Origin: Hyphomicrobiales bacterium
GTDB lineage: Bacteria; Pseudomonadota; Alphaproteobacteria; Rhizobiales; Beijerinckiaceae
Assembly (NCBI GenBank): GCA_003567055.1
Contig: PXAW01000528.1
Coordinates: forward strand, 1 to 7,143
Length of the DNA: 7,143 nt
Reading direction: 5' to 3'
A program made the translations under genes and the position numbers. The notes below the pieces were generated by a model, which saw only the letters and a program-made list of their open reading frames with translations, did no database searches and had not been told where the DNA came from. Below, piece by piece: positions 5,953 through 7,143 of the stretch. Position 1 is the first letter of the stretch. Every line of letters begins with the position of its first letter.

Positions 5953-7143
5953 GCCGCCACACCCGTCATGCCAATGCGGTTTGTGGCCGCAGTGAAGCGG
6001 CGGCAGGGGAAGGGCAGGTTAGGTGTCTCGCCCTCGCCGGACAAGAGCAGGACCACGGGCCTGCCGCGCCGTGACAGCTCGGCGAGCCGGGCGACGAGTG
6101 CCGGATCGGCCAGGGCTGCGATCACCACCAGCGTCGCACCCATTCCTGCCCGGGCAAGCACCGTGTCCAGGAAATCGGGGAAGGGAAGCACCGGCTCCGG
6201 CTGCAGCCGGGCGAGGCCCTCGAGCGCAGCCATTTCGCGCCCCTGCTGGCGCCCGGCGGGCATCTCCACGGGCCCGAGCCCAGGCGCTTGCCGTCCATTG
6301 GCGAAGAGCCCCACGGCGCGCCGCTGCTCCAGCTCGGCATGGACCAGCGACGCCGCGAGCGAGACGGCGGTCTCGAATGTGCCCCCGGCTTCGAACCCGT
6401 CGACCGCGAGGCAGATCGATACTTCCAGCGTGACGGTCGGCTCGTAGATCTTGGCCTGCAACATACCGGTCCGCGCGGTGGCTTTCCACGCGATGGCCTT
6501 GAAGGGCGTATTGCCGTCGTAGCCGCGCACGCCCGCGGGACGTCCCGGATCCTCGAACAACCGCCTCGGATCCCGGTTCGGACCGAGCGGGTGCCGTGCC
6601 GGCAGGCCGAAATCGACGACCGGATGCAGGCGCGGATAGACGATGACCGCGCCCTCGTGCTTTTCGGTGCGGTTGCGCAGGAACAGGCCGAAGACGTCGG
6701 CGCTCTCGACGCCGAACGGCGGTAACACGTAATAGCCGCGCCGCTCGCAAAGGAATTGACGGGTCAGCGTCGCGCGCCGGTAGGGGCCGAGCGCCGTCTC
6801 CATCACGAGTGCCGAGCCTTCCGCCGTGGCTTCGATCGCAATATCCTCCCCGGCAAAAGTGGCATCGGGCAGGGTTTCTCCAGGCAGGGCGCGCAGCCCC
6901 GCAGGGATCTCCTGGCGGGCCCGGATCCAGCTCAGGGGCAATGGCTTTCCGTTATCGAGCGTGATGGTCACCTCGAGCGCCTCGCCGGGAAATGCCCGCG
7001 CGCCGCTCACCGCGCGCTCGGTCACGACGCCCACGAGGCAGATCGCGGCCCAGCCGCGCGCAACCAGCCCCGTCCCCGCGACGAGCGCGCCGAGCAGCAC
7101 CGGCGCAGTCATTCCGAACCAGGCGCCCGCCGCGACGGCGACC
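5949..7143 (-). CDS. DUF58 domain protein (5' end beyond the window)
   Basis: The visible 397 codons encode an N-terminal hydrophobic region followed by a beta-rich segment (RAFPGEALEVTITLDN near 39-54, counting from the ATG at 7112). The DUF58 core comes next, with VRGYDGNTPFKAIAWKATAR at 195-214 and AKIYEPT at 220-226; it corresponds to the family motif R-x-Y-x-x-G-x-x-x-x-x-I-x-W-x-x-(S/T)-A-R. The rest is a VWA-like alpha/beta domain. The usual metal-binding DxSxS is not seen at the expected place (CLAVDGFEAGG at 234-244), so the site looks degenerate. DUF58 proteins partner with MoxR ATPases. The frame stays open to the window edge, and the codons before the ATG at 7112 (reading AVAAGAWFG) extend the same hydrophobic segment with no ribosome binding site. 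The true start therefore probably lies outside and the gene is partial here. The stop overlaps the DUF4129 gene's start by 4 bp. Confidence 0.88.
   Translation of the reverse strand, partial: VAVAAGAWFGMTAPVLLGALVAGTGLVARGWAAICLVGVVTERAVSGARAFPGEALEVTITLDNGKPLPLSWIRARQEIPAGLRALPGETLPDATFAGEDIAIEATAEGSALVMETALGPYRRATLTRQFLCERRGYYVLPPFGVESADVFGLFLRNRTEKHEGAVIVYPRLHPVVDFGLPARHPLGPNRDPRRLFEDPGRPAGVRGYDGNTPFKAIAWKATARTGMLQAKIYEPTVTLEVSICLAVDGFEAGGTFETAVSLAASLVHAELEQRRAVGLFANGRQAPGLGPVEMPAGRQQGREMAALEGLARLQPEPVLPFPDFLDTVLARAGMGATLVVIAALADPALVARLAELSRRGRPVVLLLSGEGETPNLPFPCRRFTAATNRIGMTGVAA

Noticed and set aside
5419..6447. Long open frame on the + strand (about 342 codons) across the DUF4129/DUF58 junction
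   Set aside because: It crosses the junction of two recognised genes on the other strand and has a low-complexity Arg/Pro/Ser composition.

Overview
The window is a GC-rich, gene-dense stretch, probably from an alphaproteobacterium. That guess rests on base composition, codon style and gene families, and has no marker gene behind it. It holds seven protein genes and one gene remnant. No rRNA, tRNA, CRISPR array or insertion sequence was seen.

Left half (about 1-2980, minus strand, read right to left): a run of short-domain genes leads away from a divergent regulatory region. First comes the C-terminal stub of a beta-lactamase-fold serine hydrolase (pseudogene). Next is a fusion of a VOC/PhnB-like domain to an SRPBCC (AHSA1-like) domain. 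Then comes a protein made of two DUF1428 (YbaA-like) domains, and finally a protein made of two PhnB-like VOC domains. The three intact genes each have a clear GGAGG ribosome binding site. The last two overlap by 11 bp, so they look co-transcribed. All three intact products are double-domain versions of folds usually encoded singly.

Middle (about 2945-3545): a MarR-family regulator is transcribed rightward from a TTG start with a good ribosome binding site. A perfect 18-bp palindrome lies just upstream, between it and the leftward genes. It overlaps plausible promoter elements in both directions, which is the usual layout for an autoregulated MarR repressor that also controls divergent genes. 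The likely picture is a small, ligand- or redox-responsive unit acting on small molecules, but its substrate cannot be read from the sequence.

Right half (3626-7143, minus strand): a DUF58 protein (running off the right edge), a multi-pass membrane protein with a C-terminal DUF4129 domain, and a MoxR-type AAA+ ATPase are joined by two 4-bp ATGA stop/start overlaps. This is a MoxR-DUF58 module, thought to work as an ATPase-driven chaperone or maturation system at the membrane. Here the ATPase is the last gene, and no transglutaminase domain is visible within the window. The MarR gene and this operon converge across an 80-bp gap with no strong terminator.
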